Source: Megaleporinus macrocephalus (taxonomy: Eukaryota > Chordata > Actinopteri > Characiformes > Anostomidae). Taken from it: a DNA stretch of 64,000 nt. The translations under genes were made by a program, and so were the position numbers. Positions 42,197 through 54,140 of the stretch are shown here, one piece after another (position 1 is the stretch's first letter; each line of letters begins with the position of its first letter). Under the pieces are notes generated by a model, which saw only the letters and a list, made by a program, of their open reading frames with translations, did not search any database and was not told the origin of the DNA. Where the stretch lies: contig CM038711.1 in the NCBI GenBank assembly GCA_021613375.1, positions 19,701,694-19,765,693 on the forward strand, written 5' to 3'.

Positions 42197-45100
42197 CTGA
42201 GACACCACAAACAAACACACAAAGACAGAGCACAGTTACATGAGTGTTATTTGCTTGGTAATTGGCAGAAATTGCATCATCTCATTACAGATACAGCCTG
42301 TTTCTTGGGAGGGGGCCGGGGGAGGGGGGGGGGCTGGGGGGCTGGTTGCGATGTGTTGGACTGGATCCTTCTCTTTAATGTTCATGGATTGGGCTTTGTG
42401 ATAGCAATGCTACCAATATTTCAGCTGACCCCAACACATTTTAGCTTGATCGAGGAACAGAACCTGAGCATGCTCTTCAGATGAATAGTCAACACCTAGC
42501 TAATAGAAACTACCTGAATTAACCTTCTTTTTATGTTTACAAACCAAGCGGTGTGCAATATGGTAAAAATATAATATTGCAGAATAATATTACAATATTT
42601 TCTCTATTTATAATATTTATTTATTTTCTTGCAAATCACAGTAATAGTTAACAATAATAATTACAATTATAAAAATACTATCATAATTAGAAATGTTTTT
42701 TATTTATTTTTATTCATACAAAACACTAAATCCAATTAAACAGGACTGATTTCGCTTTCCACGATGTGCTTCGAAAAGCATACTGTGATATATCACATGC
42801 TTTGTTCCTTTTTCTTTGCCACCATGAAAACAAACTAAGACTTATTAATCGCCCATGGAAAACAATGCAAAATGAGTAACTATAAAGTTAGTGGAGTGAG
42901 AAATAGAAGTATGGACTCTTCAAACAGTCTATGGATGTGGATTAACCACCTCCTAGAGGCCTCTTATAGAAATCGATTCTACGGACAAATGCTAAAAAGA
43001 ATACTCCTTGAAATACAATTTCAATTATTTTTTTATATTTATTAAATATATTTTCATTTACCGCTCACCTGGGCCTTTGACCTTTAAATCACACACAGAC
43101 TGCATTTCATGCATACCATCAAAAGGGGATAATAACTGTACCAACTGCATTACACATAACCCATCAGTCTATTTAGTTCTAAACTGCACCCTAATGGTAT
43201 CTATCAATAGAAGGCCATTCTTAAATTATGAGATAACTCCATCAAGCAATTGAATCTCAGACAAATATACTTTGAATTCCAGAGAATTTCCCTCACAAAA
43301 TAGCACAGCATGTACAGCAGAGGGCAGCAGAGGCTAGCTCCAGTGCAGACTCTAAAATAAAAATTCAGCTGCTTTTTTTGGTTTGAGTGGCAGACAGTCA
43401 TTAGTCAGGGGGAAGTCTTCAAATCACTAGCTTTAAAAATAAAAAGATGACTGCTGCCTCCTGTCACAGATACATATGTTTATGTGCATATGCCTAAATC
43501 TCTCCCAACATAGACGTCTGGGCATGGCCGGGGCAGACAGACGGGCAGACAGTGAGGGAGAGACAGACAGAGAGGCAGACGTGGTCACAAATCGGCCATC
43601 TGACATAGCGTGAGCTCATCGTCCACCTGACTAACCGTTTTAGCAGGTTCTAAGCCTGGAGCTGTTTTTTTCCTCAACCTTCAAGTCTCCACGATTTCTC
43701 AAAACTTGCAGTCTTGAACAAGATCTATTAATCAAAGCGACTGCTGTAGTTTTCTTTGATGCGATTATAATGGCATATGAGGATGAATCAGCAGTCTGTA
43801 GTTCGAGTTTCTCATTGTGCCTTTTCCACTGCCTACCATTACTCACTCACATTGCATCAGTGTGGTTAGAAAGCAAGAAGAGAAGAGGTTTTTATTTCAA
43901 ACAACCTCGGAGCCACTAAATGCAATAGCACACACGCACACATACAAATAATTATAATGTTTGTGCTCTGTGAAGTAGACAAGTCATAGTTACACATACA
44001 AAAGCACATTGCTTATTACGTGGGAGTCTTCACAAGTTGGTAAGCTCTTAATTAGCCCTCATACCTAACGCAACCCAATTTGACTCCGGGACTGGGCGAC
44101 AACAGAAAGATAACGGGTTAGCAGTTCACTGGCCAAACCACCCTACAGATGAGCAATCTGAAAAATCTCTACACAGTACAGACATGTCGACTACAAACGA
44201 CAGACAGATGTTACGGCTAAGCTCTGAGAGAGGCATCTGCACGTATATATGTGTGTGTGTATACGGACGGGAGGTGATATCGATCATATGGAGCCGAGCA
44301 GCAGTGCTTGCCTGTGCCGCAAGTCAATAGAGCTTAGATTAGGCTGGGCGAGACAGCACTCCTAATGAAGATGATCAATACTAATGATATATTAATACTT
44401 TCTCTGCCTGAACATCAGTCATGCTCTAATCCCACCTGCAGTTAAGGCTTAAAGTTGGATGAAAAATGGCCCATCTATTCTCCATCCATCAGAGAGAGGG
44501 CCATTAAACTCTTGCCCAACCCCCACCTCAACACGAGCCCCCCCTACCCCCACCCACCTATACACGCAGTTCTGTGGTGGGACCACACACTCATGCGCTT
44601 ACACAAAAACACAATGTTGAAAACATTACATATACAGATAGAAAAGCAGGCATGCACACTCACTCTGTTACACTCTGTCCTGACTGACTTTTAGTTTTTT
44701 TGTGTGTGTAATCACAATTTTAAATCAGAAAAAATAATTTATTATTAACAATTTCATTATTAATTTCATTTTAATAAAAAAAAAAAAAAAAAACAGGTGT
44801 TTCAACAATAAATGACATATCTTCCATATTTGGAGAGTATCTAGTGGGAAGTAAATAACGTTTTGAAACTTCAACAAAAGTTACATTCTACTTTTTTTTA
44901 TTTAAAAATGAGAGTTATCTATAATGTGGGCCTTTTAAACTTTTACACTAATGCTGTCTTTCACACCAAAGCTCAGGGTTTGAAGTCTCATTTTAATGCT
45001 TGGAGCTCAGTGCTCACTCACTTACACACATACACAGAGCACTGCTGCAGAGCTTCAGTGGAACTCAACCAGCTGCAGAGATTTTTATGATATGTGATGC

Positions 45101-46476
45101 GTATCACGTTATCTTTACACACAGCCATCTAAATCTGTGGGTACAATGATTTTTATTCAATGTTCAACATACTGCACTAAATCAAACGCCACAGGGCTAA
45201 TTACACCCTCCTCGTAATGAAACATGCAGTCGATCAGAGTACAGACAAAGCTTATGGTCAGAAAAGAAAAGTGTTTATCACAATCATTTTCTTTGCTGTT
45301 GTGGTTAAATAAGATAAAATACGATCGTTTAAATAAGAATTTACTAAGTTAAGTAAGTCTGTGTCCTAAACGTAACACAACATGTACTGCTCTTAACTGT
45401 GTGTTTATAAAGTCACACATTATGTGTCAGTATCTGTTTTGGAGGTGCAGATAATGGACATCTTCTCTGCGCCAGACTGACTTCTAGTGCACAGCTCTTT
45501 GTTTTCGATCGAGTTACGCTAGGCGGAGGACAGGCAGCGTCCAGCGCGACCACAGCTATGTGAGAGCTGCGTGTCGGACAAGGGCCAGAGAGCCCACAGG
45601 GTCCGACCAAACTCAGCCATTACTCCCCTGCTCAGAATAAAGCAGAGGGAGAGAGAGAGGGCTGGGGAGGAGCAGCAGCGAAGGGCATCCAGAGCTACAG
45701 CCTCAGAAGGGCCTTCAAGGTCCGTAGACGAAGCTGCTGGTGGAATGAGAAAGCATTTGTTAAAAAATAATTACAGGGGTGCGGGTTTTCCCCCACAGTC
45801 TGCTGTGATTCGCTGAGGGAAGGGGAAAAAAGAACCTCTCAGACCCGGGGATAACGGATTGTCTTGACCGCCATGAATGAGAAATTTAGATCTTCATACG
45901 CGGTAAAAAAGTGACTGAGAAAACAAGACCTTGGCATGATTGATTTTTACAGGGTGGAGGCAGAGGAGGAAGAGGGGGAGGGAGGAATAAAAAGCTGGTG
46001 GTTCATCAGAAGGACCACTGTGCTCATGTGCTGCCAAGCTGTGACTGGGAACTCCCAGAGGGATCTGCCGCCAGGGAGAGGAGTCCTGCGAGGAAAGTCT
46101 GTCCTCTATTAGCAGGACTATTACTGAGACTCAGACAGCGGACTTCTCTTTCAGTCATGAGACGCGTCCTCTCCTTTTAGTTTAACGGTCTGGACACTTA
46201 AAACTGTGTTATAGGACGTGTCTTACAAGGAAGCATCATTTAACTGATAGCAGCCTTAGCAACATGGATTACGACTGAGGTTTCTTACAATAATATACAA
46301 ACATACAGTGAAAGTACGGACACACACACAGACACACATACACTCACTTACACAATCGCACAGAAGACTAAGCAATAACACACAGATCAGGCTGCTCTCA
46401 TGCATGCACATGCTCTTATGGAAAGTGTTTCATAATTCACAAAGGACATAAATTCATGCTCTCTCTCTCTTCCTCC

Positions 46477-46516
<40 letters not shown>

Positions 46517-48642
46517 TACACACACTTACAGGCACAGACATGGTTTAGTGCATGACACAGGGATAGAGAGAAGCAGAAGAGACAGACCCTGGTCCGTGAA
46601 TGCCATCAGTCCCAGATTTTTGATGCCACAGGGTCCTAAAAAACACAATTTGGTTTTCAACTTAGGAGCGCAGTTTGGATTGACTTCAGAATGATTCTGT
46701 AGTACAGATTCTTCATGCACTGAGCCACGAGTCAACAAGTAAAGCACATTACACACACAAACGCACACACACACACATACATTTTCAAGCAAAGTTAGTT
46801 TTAGATTTTATTTAAGTTATTCCTGGTGAATTTAGGCCTGTGCCATTCCTCTGATTTGGTTAATTGTATGAAAATGGCAGTACATTGTTAAACCCAGTCA
46901 GTGGTTCAATGTTTATCGTTAACATTAATTAATTTACAATTATATACATTTTCCTTCTAATACCTAAACCCTTATCCCTATACCAGGTACTTATACCAAT
47001 ACTACTGACTAGTAAGTCCCCTCCTGCCCGAGAACACACAAGCCCTGCTATCAGGCTGCTATTCTAGCTAAAGGCCAAATAAAGACTAAAAGCTATCATA
47101 CAAGTGAGCGGCTCTCTTGCTAGCAGACTTTAGCCATGAGCCTTTTAGCTGCTGCTTGTCATCACACACGGCTGACATCTTGTTAAGTCCTGTGCACTGG
47201 CTTCAGAAATGTAGTGTGTAGAAATAGTAGAAATTGTAGAAATAGTAGAAATTGTAGTGTGTCACTGAAACTGAAGTGGATAAAAACAACGATGTCCTTA
47301 AACACACAATTGCACAGCAGAAGTTGGTATGTGGCCATAGAACTTTGAATAATCAAATACTGAAGACAGAAATGGTGCACGTCCTACAAATTTTACCGTC
47401 TGAGGCCGGTTAGTTTATCCGAATGCCCTTTTCTCTAAAACCATTTCCTCTAGATTGTTTAATGCTGTCTATTTTGCCTGATGTTGGACAGCAGAGACAT
47501 GATTTTGCTCTCATGTTTTTTCAGAGATATGAAAACCTGAAAACCACATGTCTTAGGTTAAGACACAATACATGCTGTCTTAACACAGAACCTAAATTTA
47601 TCTCATATTCAAACTTATGTTAAAGTGTGGGAATACTAGTGTCTTGAAATGTTTTGCAGGGAATTAATGACTGATGGATTTTTAAACTGGTGGGAAATAT
47701 ATTGATAGAATCAATGGGAGCATTTACTACAGTAACTCATTAAACTGTCGTCAGGCACAGGCCTATCGGAGTTCACAATGAAAAATATCAATTAGTTCTA
47801 AGCATGTTAGTGGCTGTAATGAAAAGGCTAGCAGATTATTGCAGAGTAAAAAAGACAGGAACAACACAGATAAAGTACAGAACACTCGCACATACACACT
47901 CATACACACACACATAGTGTTTGTCCCACCACAACTCTAAAGATGTAAACTAAGCTGTTATATTTTCATGCACTAAACTGAAGCTTGTTTAATTAATAAC
48001 ACGCACTCTCACTTGCAGTCTCACCTCCAGGTCTTCACGGTGTGAGCGATCCCTGTCTTCAAAATCACGAGTCCTCCTGCGAGCCTCCTCAAAGGCTGCC
48101 TGAGCCAGAGCATCCTCGTGCTTCTCACACACAAATGAGCGTGAAGAAGAGACAAATAAGGGATATCAGACCAACAAAAGCTTTTAACATACACATACAT
48201 ATTATAACTAGAGATCCAAAAGAATTAATCTGATACAATCCTGTAACAATAAGTTTGTAAAGAAACACAACCTCTTATTGTGTGACGTCATGACTGTTGG
48301 CCAGATATTTTGATATTGTGTAGACGGAGCATGACATTTACATCATTTCCTCGACTAATAACTGCTTACTTTAAAGCTAAAAAATATCTGTCTGTACAGC
48401 CTATTTAAAAGATTTCAATACTGGTACCGTACTGGCATTGTAAACAAAAGCTGCTATCTCTAATTATAACACAGAGCTGCACTATATGGTGTAATGGGTT
48501 CCAAATGAGTTACATATGGCTGTACCTGTGCTCTTTCGTCATCATATTCCAAACAGCCCATCCCATCCAGACGCTGCAGGTCAATCCAGCCTCTCCAAAT
48601 CACACACACTCCATTCAAAATCATAGGGGCCTTCAGGTACAC
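42128..48642 (-). CDS. cbfb: Core-binding factor beta, last three coding exons (5' part beyond the window)
   Basis: The exons 48642-48526, 48120-48025 and 42196-42128 encode the C-terminal half of CBFB. The protein binds RUNX runt domains and raises their DNA affinity and stability; it does not contact DNA itself. The sequence gives VYLKAPMILNGVCVIWRGW, then LQRLDGMGCLEYDDERAQ, then HEDALAQAAFEEARRRTRDF to REDLE, and the tail PRRQQDPSPGSNMGNTDDHK-MR. This is near identity with vertebrate CBFB and matches the human 187-residue isoform, which ends ARRQQDPSPGSNLGG. Human exons 1-3 have no counterpart here, so they lie beyond 64000 and the intron before exon 4 exceeds 15 kb. The intron between exons 5 and 6, where human inv(16) breaks occur, is 5.8 kb here. 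Confidence 0.96.
42308..42344 (+). other. G-rich tract beside the cbfb exon 6 acceptor, G-quadruplex-prone DNA
   Basis: Runs of five, five, ten and six G are separated by short spacers on the plus strand, about 110 bp upstream of the exon 6 splice acceptor. The cbfb pre-mRNA has the C-rich complement, so any quadruplex would form on the template DNA strand. Confidence 0.75.
44776..44793. repeat. Poly(A) run in cbfb intron 5
   Basis: 18 A in a row, preceded by AT-rich sequence. No retroposon body is recognisable next to it. Confidence 0.9.
46459..46530. repeat. (CT)n(CA)n microsatellite
   Basis: An interrupted CT tract followed by CA repeats. Confidence 0.95.
48025..48120 (-). CDS. cbfb: cbfb coding exon 5
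   Basis: 96 nt, 32 codons: HEDALAQAAFEEARRRTRDF to SHREDLE. It is the charged C-terminal helix, the segment retained in human CBFB-MYH11 fusions. The acceptor is a GAGAAG tandem; use of the upstream AG would add one Lys (exon start 48123). Donor CTGGAG/gtgaga. Confidence 0.96.
48121..48525 (-). other. cbfb: cbfb intron 4
   Basis: A 405-bp GT-AG intron without notable content. Confidence 0.9.
48526..48642 (-). CDS. cbfb: cbfb coding exon 4
   Basis: 117 nt, 39 codons, phase 0 at both ends: VYLKAPMILNG to DDERAQ. Acceptor GAGCAG, donor GCACAG/gtacag. It forms the core beta-barrel strands at the RUNX interface in known CBFB structures. It differs from human only in conservative changes (WK to WR, EFDE to EYDD). 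Confidence 0.97.
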
Positions 48643-49334
48643 CTGCTCACACAAGCACAAAGAAAATACAGTAAATACATTTACTATAATAACCAAACGG
48701 TGATGTTTTCAAAGTTCTGTCATGTAATACAGACATACTCTGTTGGCGTAATGTTGTTAAAGCATCATATTAAACATACATTTTACAATGCTGGAGAGCC
48801 AAAATAGATACAAACTGGACTATGAAAAAATGTGCACAGAATGATTTTTTTATCGCTAATGCCAAAACCACCTACTCTGCAATCATCTCCGTGACCAAAA
48901 AACCCCTTTGCTACGTCACGCCCGGCTGTACAATAGGACATTTGAATTGTAAAGCGTGTTGCGTGCCTCAACAAGGCGAAGGGCTCAGTGCTCCCACATA
49001 GGGGCCCACTGTACGCTGTGTATACATTCCACTGTTATTTCCACTGTTTTTTTTTATTTCCCTCAGCGCCATGCTCCCTTGTTCACTTCCTATGATGAGG
49101 GCGTTTATTTATAGAGGATAGCGTAGTGCCGAGAAAGGCTACACCGACACACTCTTAGCAGGGACGAGTAAAGTCCGTCTGAATTTATTTATATTGAGCC
49201 AGGGCAACGGGGACGACGAGCACATGATTACATCCGTCTGTGTGTGGGTGGGTGTGTGTGTGTGTGGTTGGCTGGGGTATGTGTTGTGGATGGGGGGCAA
49301 GACATGGGGAGGAGTGAAGGTAGGTGTGAGGCAT

Positions 49335-49339
<5 letters not shown>

Positions 49340-49377
<38 letters not shown>

Positions 49378-49378
49378 C
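49340..49378. repeat. (GA)n microsatellite
   Basis: About 18 GA units with one interruption. Long open frames over this area on both strands are low-complexity artefacts. Confidence 0.95.
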
Positions 49379-52290
49379 ATGGGGGTATAAACTGGCACTG
49401 TGCCACAGGACTATCACATCTCGACTGCTGAAGAATCCAGGCTGAGACAAAAGCGTGCAGTCTAACAGTCTGTGGCTGCTGTTTATTTCTGTAGCAACAC
49501 GACGCAGGAGGGAAAAGCCTGTAAACACACTCACTCACGCACACAAGCATATTATATATAAGTGTATGGATATGTGTGATATGCCCTGTCTGTTGAAAAC
49601 CTTATAAAACATTAAGCGAACTGCAAAAGGGAGCCATGTTTGGTCCTAAGAAGGTAGATTAACCTCAACTTTTGGTTTTCTGTTTCAAATAAACATTACT
49701 TTTTCAAACAAATGTTACTTTTCCACCAGTAGTGAGCACCAGTGCCACCCCTAGCACTCAATAGGTGTCTATAAATAAATAAATAAATGAATAAATACTT
49801 GCACATATTTAAACATATAAATATATATTTTGTGTCACAAAATTACAAAAAAGTCACTGTGCTCTCCGTAATGGTTTATCTTTACAGGCTTTTTACTTGA
49901 AATTTGATTTTTGAATTTGAAATTTGATGTATTTAAAAGTCTTGCTGGTTTGCCCTTTAAAACACTAATGTTACATTTTAAAATGAGTGTTTTAACTACT
50001 GCTAGTACGAGTTTAAAATAAACCATCACACTGACATGTTGCTGACATTAGTTAAGCACCATCAACCGTCATGTGTTTGTCAGAAATTAGTTTAAGATAT
50101 TGATAATCTCTATTGTCTCTAATGTATAAACACCAGTATCAGGACTGATACCTTGTGGTACCAGTACTGGCACAACACTAACACACACATACTGCAAGGA
50201 AGCCACTAAAACCACACAGACACCCAAATACCAAAATTAGGACACTCTGCTCCAAAACTGTACAGAAGCACACAGACGCTTAACCCAAATCACACTGCAG
50301 TGTGTGGATGGCCACTAAATGGCCCACGCTGGGCAGTGCTGGCTGCCCTCACAACCTGCCAGCCAACACTGGGTGCCTGGACAGACACAACATGGGCTTT
50401 GTCTTCTTTTACTGCAGTGCTTTAACTGTCTATCAAAAGGATGAAGTCTCCTGCTTTTCCACTGACTGACCGCATTCAAACTGACAAAGTACCAAACATT
50501 GCCATTCACCAACTAATCATTAATTAATTTTCATTTATCAACACATATTTCTGTAATTTAACATTTAAACCTGTTTACTTTGTAAACGCAACAGTATATT
50601 TTAGCCAGCTTTTAATAACCAACAGTCACAAAAACAAAAATTAAAGCAATGACAACATTTTTATTATTATTACTATCATTAAACTGTTTTGTAGAAAAAA
50701 CAAACACATTTCTGAACAATGAAGAATATGTGCAAAACAAACGCCTGTTTAAAAGGTATTATCAGAAATGTTGATAATACTCACTTTTGTTGGACACAGT
50801 GGACATACTGTTTGGACTGCTGTGCTGTTTGTTTTGAGAACATGGAACTTAGTTTGGAAAAACATACCAAACGAGTTATGAAACACTTTTTTAGATTATT
50901 TATTTGATTTAATGATAAAGTTTGAATTCAGTTTATTATGCTCAGTTATTGGTGAATACTCTTACCCAAAAGATCTAAAATTTTAGTATATAACTATTAT
51001 GTAATGTAAAACTCAAACACAATTTCCAATTTCCAGTCAAAATGTATCAAGTTATTCATTCTTTCAGGAGATATTTAATAGGAGATTAGATATAATCCAC
51101 TAGTCCACCATGAAGATCTTAAAAAAGTCTGTATATTTAATAAAGGTTGTCAAATAAAATAAATAAAATCAGTTCATCTCTGATGACTATACTTGCCAGG
51201 GTGGAAACACAACACTTTTTCAACATACCAAAGAAAATTCATATTATAAATAATAGAACATACTTGATTATAAAGTGGTTATTTTGCATTTCCAAATAAT
51301 ACACTCTAATGGTCCAGTTGAAGACAGGCTGTATGTAGAACTCACTGAATTGTTTTTTATACCTTTTTTAACATTAAGGAAGGTAAATTCTAATAGAACA
51401 GCATGGTGTCTGTTGAGAAAACAACTACATAAAACACTTTTTTCAACCAGAAGGGACTGGAGTCAGGGCTTTTTAACTCAGATCCTAAGTGTAGTTTCTC
51501 TTAGCTTACTGTCTACTTACTGACTTACTATGTTTAAGCATATGTTACTTTTCTGTTTTTTCTTTTGGCTCTTTTTTCACTTCATCTCCCCTCACTCCTG
51601 CTTTTTCCACACTTCCTCAAAGCATAGCTCCTTCACTCCTTCTCCACCTCGTTTTCTCACAGTAAACACCCCCGGCACCTCCAGCCCAACACGTATACTC
51701 ACGTGTAAACCAACTCCAATATGCAAAGTAAAAGCTGGGCAGCATGACAGGAGTTTAACTAAATATCAATGAGACCAAGGCGACAACAGCCCAACTGAAA
51801 TCATATCCTCATTTCAGTGAGATAAATCACCCAAAACATTTAGGTCAGCGCTTCAAAAGACGCCAGACACACACACACACACACACAAGAGAAATCATAC
51901 AGTATAATTAAAGAGGAAATTTATGACAAACTGCTGAAGAATTATAAAAACACATGCCTTAAAACACAGCAGTAATATAATATTTCCACAGCCTCAAAAG
52001 AAAGTCACCAGTGGTTCGGAGAAGCACAGCACAAAGAGCAATACATCTCAAATAAATGCTGAATATGGACATTACCATACATGTATTTTTTATCATTTTG
52101 GAATCTTTCTCCCGCCTTCGTCCAACTTAAACAACTGCTTCTCCCAACCAATACAAGCCGTTTGGCCATTAATAACACATTTAAAAAGTCTTCCTGGGTT
52201 CTGTCCAGTAAGAACATTCATAACTCCATCAGCCTAAACACACAGTTTTCATTGGGGGCACGCCAGCAACACAGACAAATGAGGAAAGAG

Positions 52291-52325
52291 GTCCCTCTCT
52301 CTCTCTCTCTTTCTCTCTCTCTCTG
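52291..52325. repeat. (CT)n microsatellite
   Basis: CT repeats with a single TT interruption. Confidence 0.93.
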
Positions 52326-53287
52326 AACCTTATTGAGGTGATCGGTAAGCTGCAGTCATGCAACATATCTGTTTTATCCTCACCTAGAGCCTCTTCTAAT
52401 ATCTCTCTTGAAATAATAGTTTAAATCTTACAGATCTACAGTTAGTTTTCTCATGCTTCTACACGATTTAGAAGTAATTACAGACATAACATTATTACAG
52501 TTAATTAATTAATTAGCAGATTAACATTTAGTATTGGTAGCAGTATTGGTATTGTTTCTTCTCTATACAATATGGTTTTTCTATCAGCAGCAATAACTTG
52601 TAAGTCAGCACGAAAAGGTAATCATGTCAACTGCAAAAGGAAGCAAAAACAATGGTTATAAAACACAGAGACTTGGAAGATTTCAAGATTTATTCACTGG
52701 ATGAGCCTAAGTGGCTGCTGGAGTGGTTTCAGTAGTTTCTGGGTAATGTAGTGTCTGAGGATGGAACCTTGCGCGGGTGCAAGTCCTGGCCTGCCTCTGG
52801 TTTATAGTAACAATACAAAGCTTGAGCATGAAAAGAACAAAAGAGGCAGAGGAGGGAGAAAAACGACGGAAAAAACAGAGAAAGAAAGCCTTCATCCTGC
52901 TTTCAGTAAACACGAATAAAGGCTGGCTGAATTTAGAATTGGGATTTTGTAGACCCTCTTTTAAAAAAACAGGGATGATAAAAAGGGAGAGCAGAAGAAA
53001 GGTTAGAGTTGAGGGTCTTAGCCAGGCTGGAGGGGCTGTAGAAGCAGGCGACACGGCTGGGTGGGGCAGCTTCAGGGATAAGACACAGTGGATCTGTGTG
53101 TGTTTGTGAAACAGAGAGGTGGGCGGGGGTGGCAAGTAAACAGAGGGATTCAGTTCTGCCAGGCTTTTGATTTAGGCAGCCAAAACAATCCACTCCTCTA
53201 CTCTTGTCCTCTCTCCTCTCCATTTGTTCAGCCGAGCCTACAAGACTAGGAAATAGACGAGTCGTGTTTTAATGCAACTGTATGTTC

Positions 53288-53289
<2 letters not shown>

Positions 53290-53359
<70 letters not shown>

Positions 53360-53368
53360 AACACACAC
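53290..53368. repeat. Compound (TC)n(AC)n microsatellite
   Basis: About 39 bp of TC followed by AC repeats with short interruptions. Confidence 0.96.
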
Positions 53369-53577
53369 AGAATAAATGAGTAGCAAGCGCAGTCTGAACA
53401 TGTCTAGAGATGCATGTCCTACAGTGTTGAGAGATGAGTGAGATATGAAGACTTAATGAACAACATAAACTCTCTATGAATACACACAAACACACACACT
53501 CCTGAAGGCATTTTAAGCGATATGTCTATGTAACTCCCACTGTGGAACAAAAAATAACAGATGTGTTCTGCTGATAG

Positions 53578-54140
53578 TAGGGCTGAGGCGACGCATCAAT
53601 GTAATCGATTACGAAATTACGTCGATTAGCATAACATTAATGCGTTGCAAAGATGGCCACGCCTACTGAAAGCATGGATTTATCCGGAGAGCAAGCTACA
53701 GCTACGAACCGTCGCTCGAATGCATCTAAAGCTGTGGGAGTGTTTCACACAGAAACACAACAGTGTGGTGCTCTGTCAGCTCTGAACAGTGGAGAAAGTA
53801 CAACTGCTATACACGAAGCGCAAACATCCTGTAGAGCTTTGTCAACACTGCAGCAAGACAGCACTGCTTACTTGTTTTTCATATTTTAGCATATTAAGAT
53901 AAACACATGTAACATGTTTCTTTCAGTAGTGTCACTTGAAAAGTCGCATTGCTAACCGTTTCTTTAGCGTCCAGTGTAGATACCTAAGACTGTTTTTAAA
54001 ACACACGTAGCTGGTTCACAAATGGCTTTCTGCCAAAATATATAGTCCACAAACTGTCCAATTTCTTGTCCAAAATATTTAATTTTTAACTCTAAAATTA
54101 GTCGTTAGATTAATCAATTAAGAAATTAATTAAGCTTATA
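53578..54140 (+). mobile_element. hAT element copy A, BED-finger remnant, right end degraded
   Basis: It begins TAGGGCTGAGGCGACGCATC. A frame from 53653 reads MATPTESMDLSGEQATATN and then SKAVGVFHTETQQC and STTAIHE, a decayed BED finger. It aligns in inverted orientation with 58342-59429. An internal deletion and loss of the right terminal repeat are evident; no target duplication was found. Confidence 0.8.

Larger units (their letters stand above)
42197..48024 (-). other. cbfb: cbfb intron 5
   Basis: 5.8 kb. It contains the G-rich tract, AT-rich sequence, a GACA/CAGA-rich patch near 43515-43580 and a GC-richer patch at 45460-46180. No further exon was recognised. Confidence 0.8.

Noticed and set aside
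49139..49550. Two long minus-strand frames (121-131 codons)
   Set aside because: Low-complexity Ser/Leu and His/Thr translations of GA and GT repeats inside the cbfb intron.
52707..53135. 142-codon minus-strand frame
   Set aside because: No domain resemblance and lies in the cbfb intron; composition typical of chance frames over purine-rich sequence.
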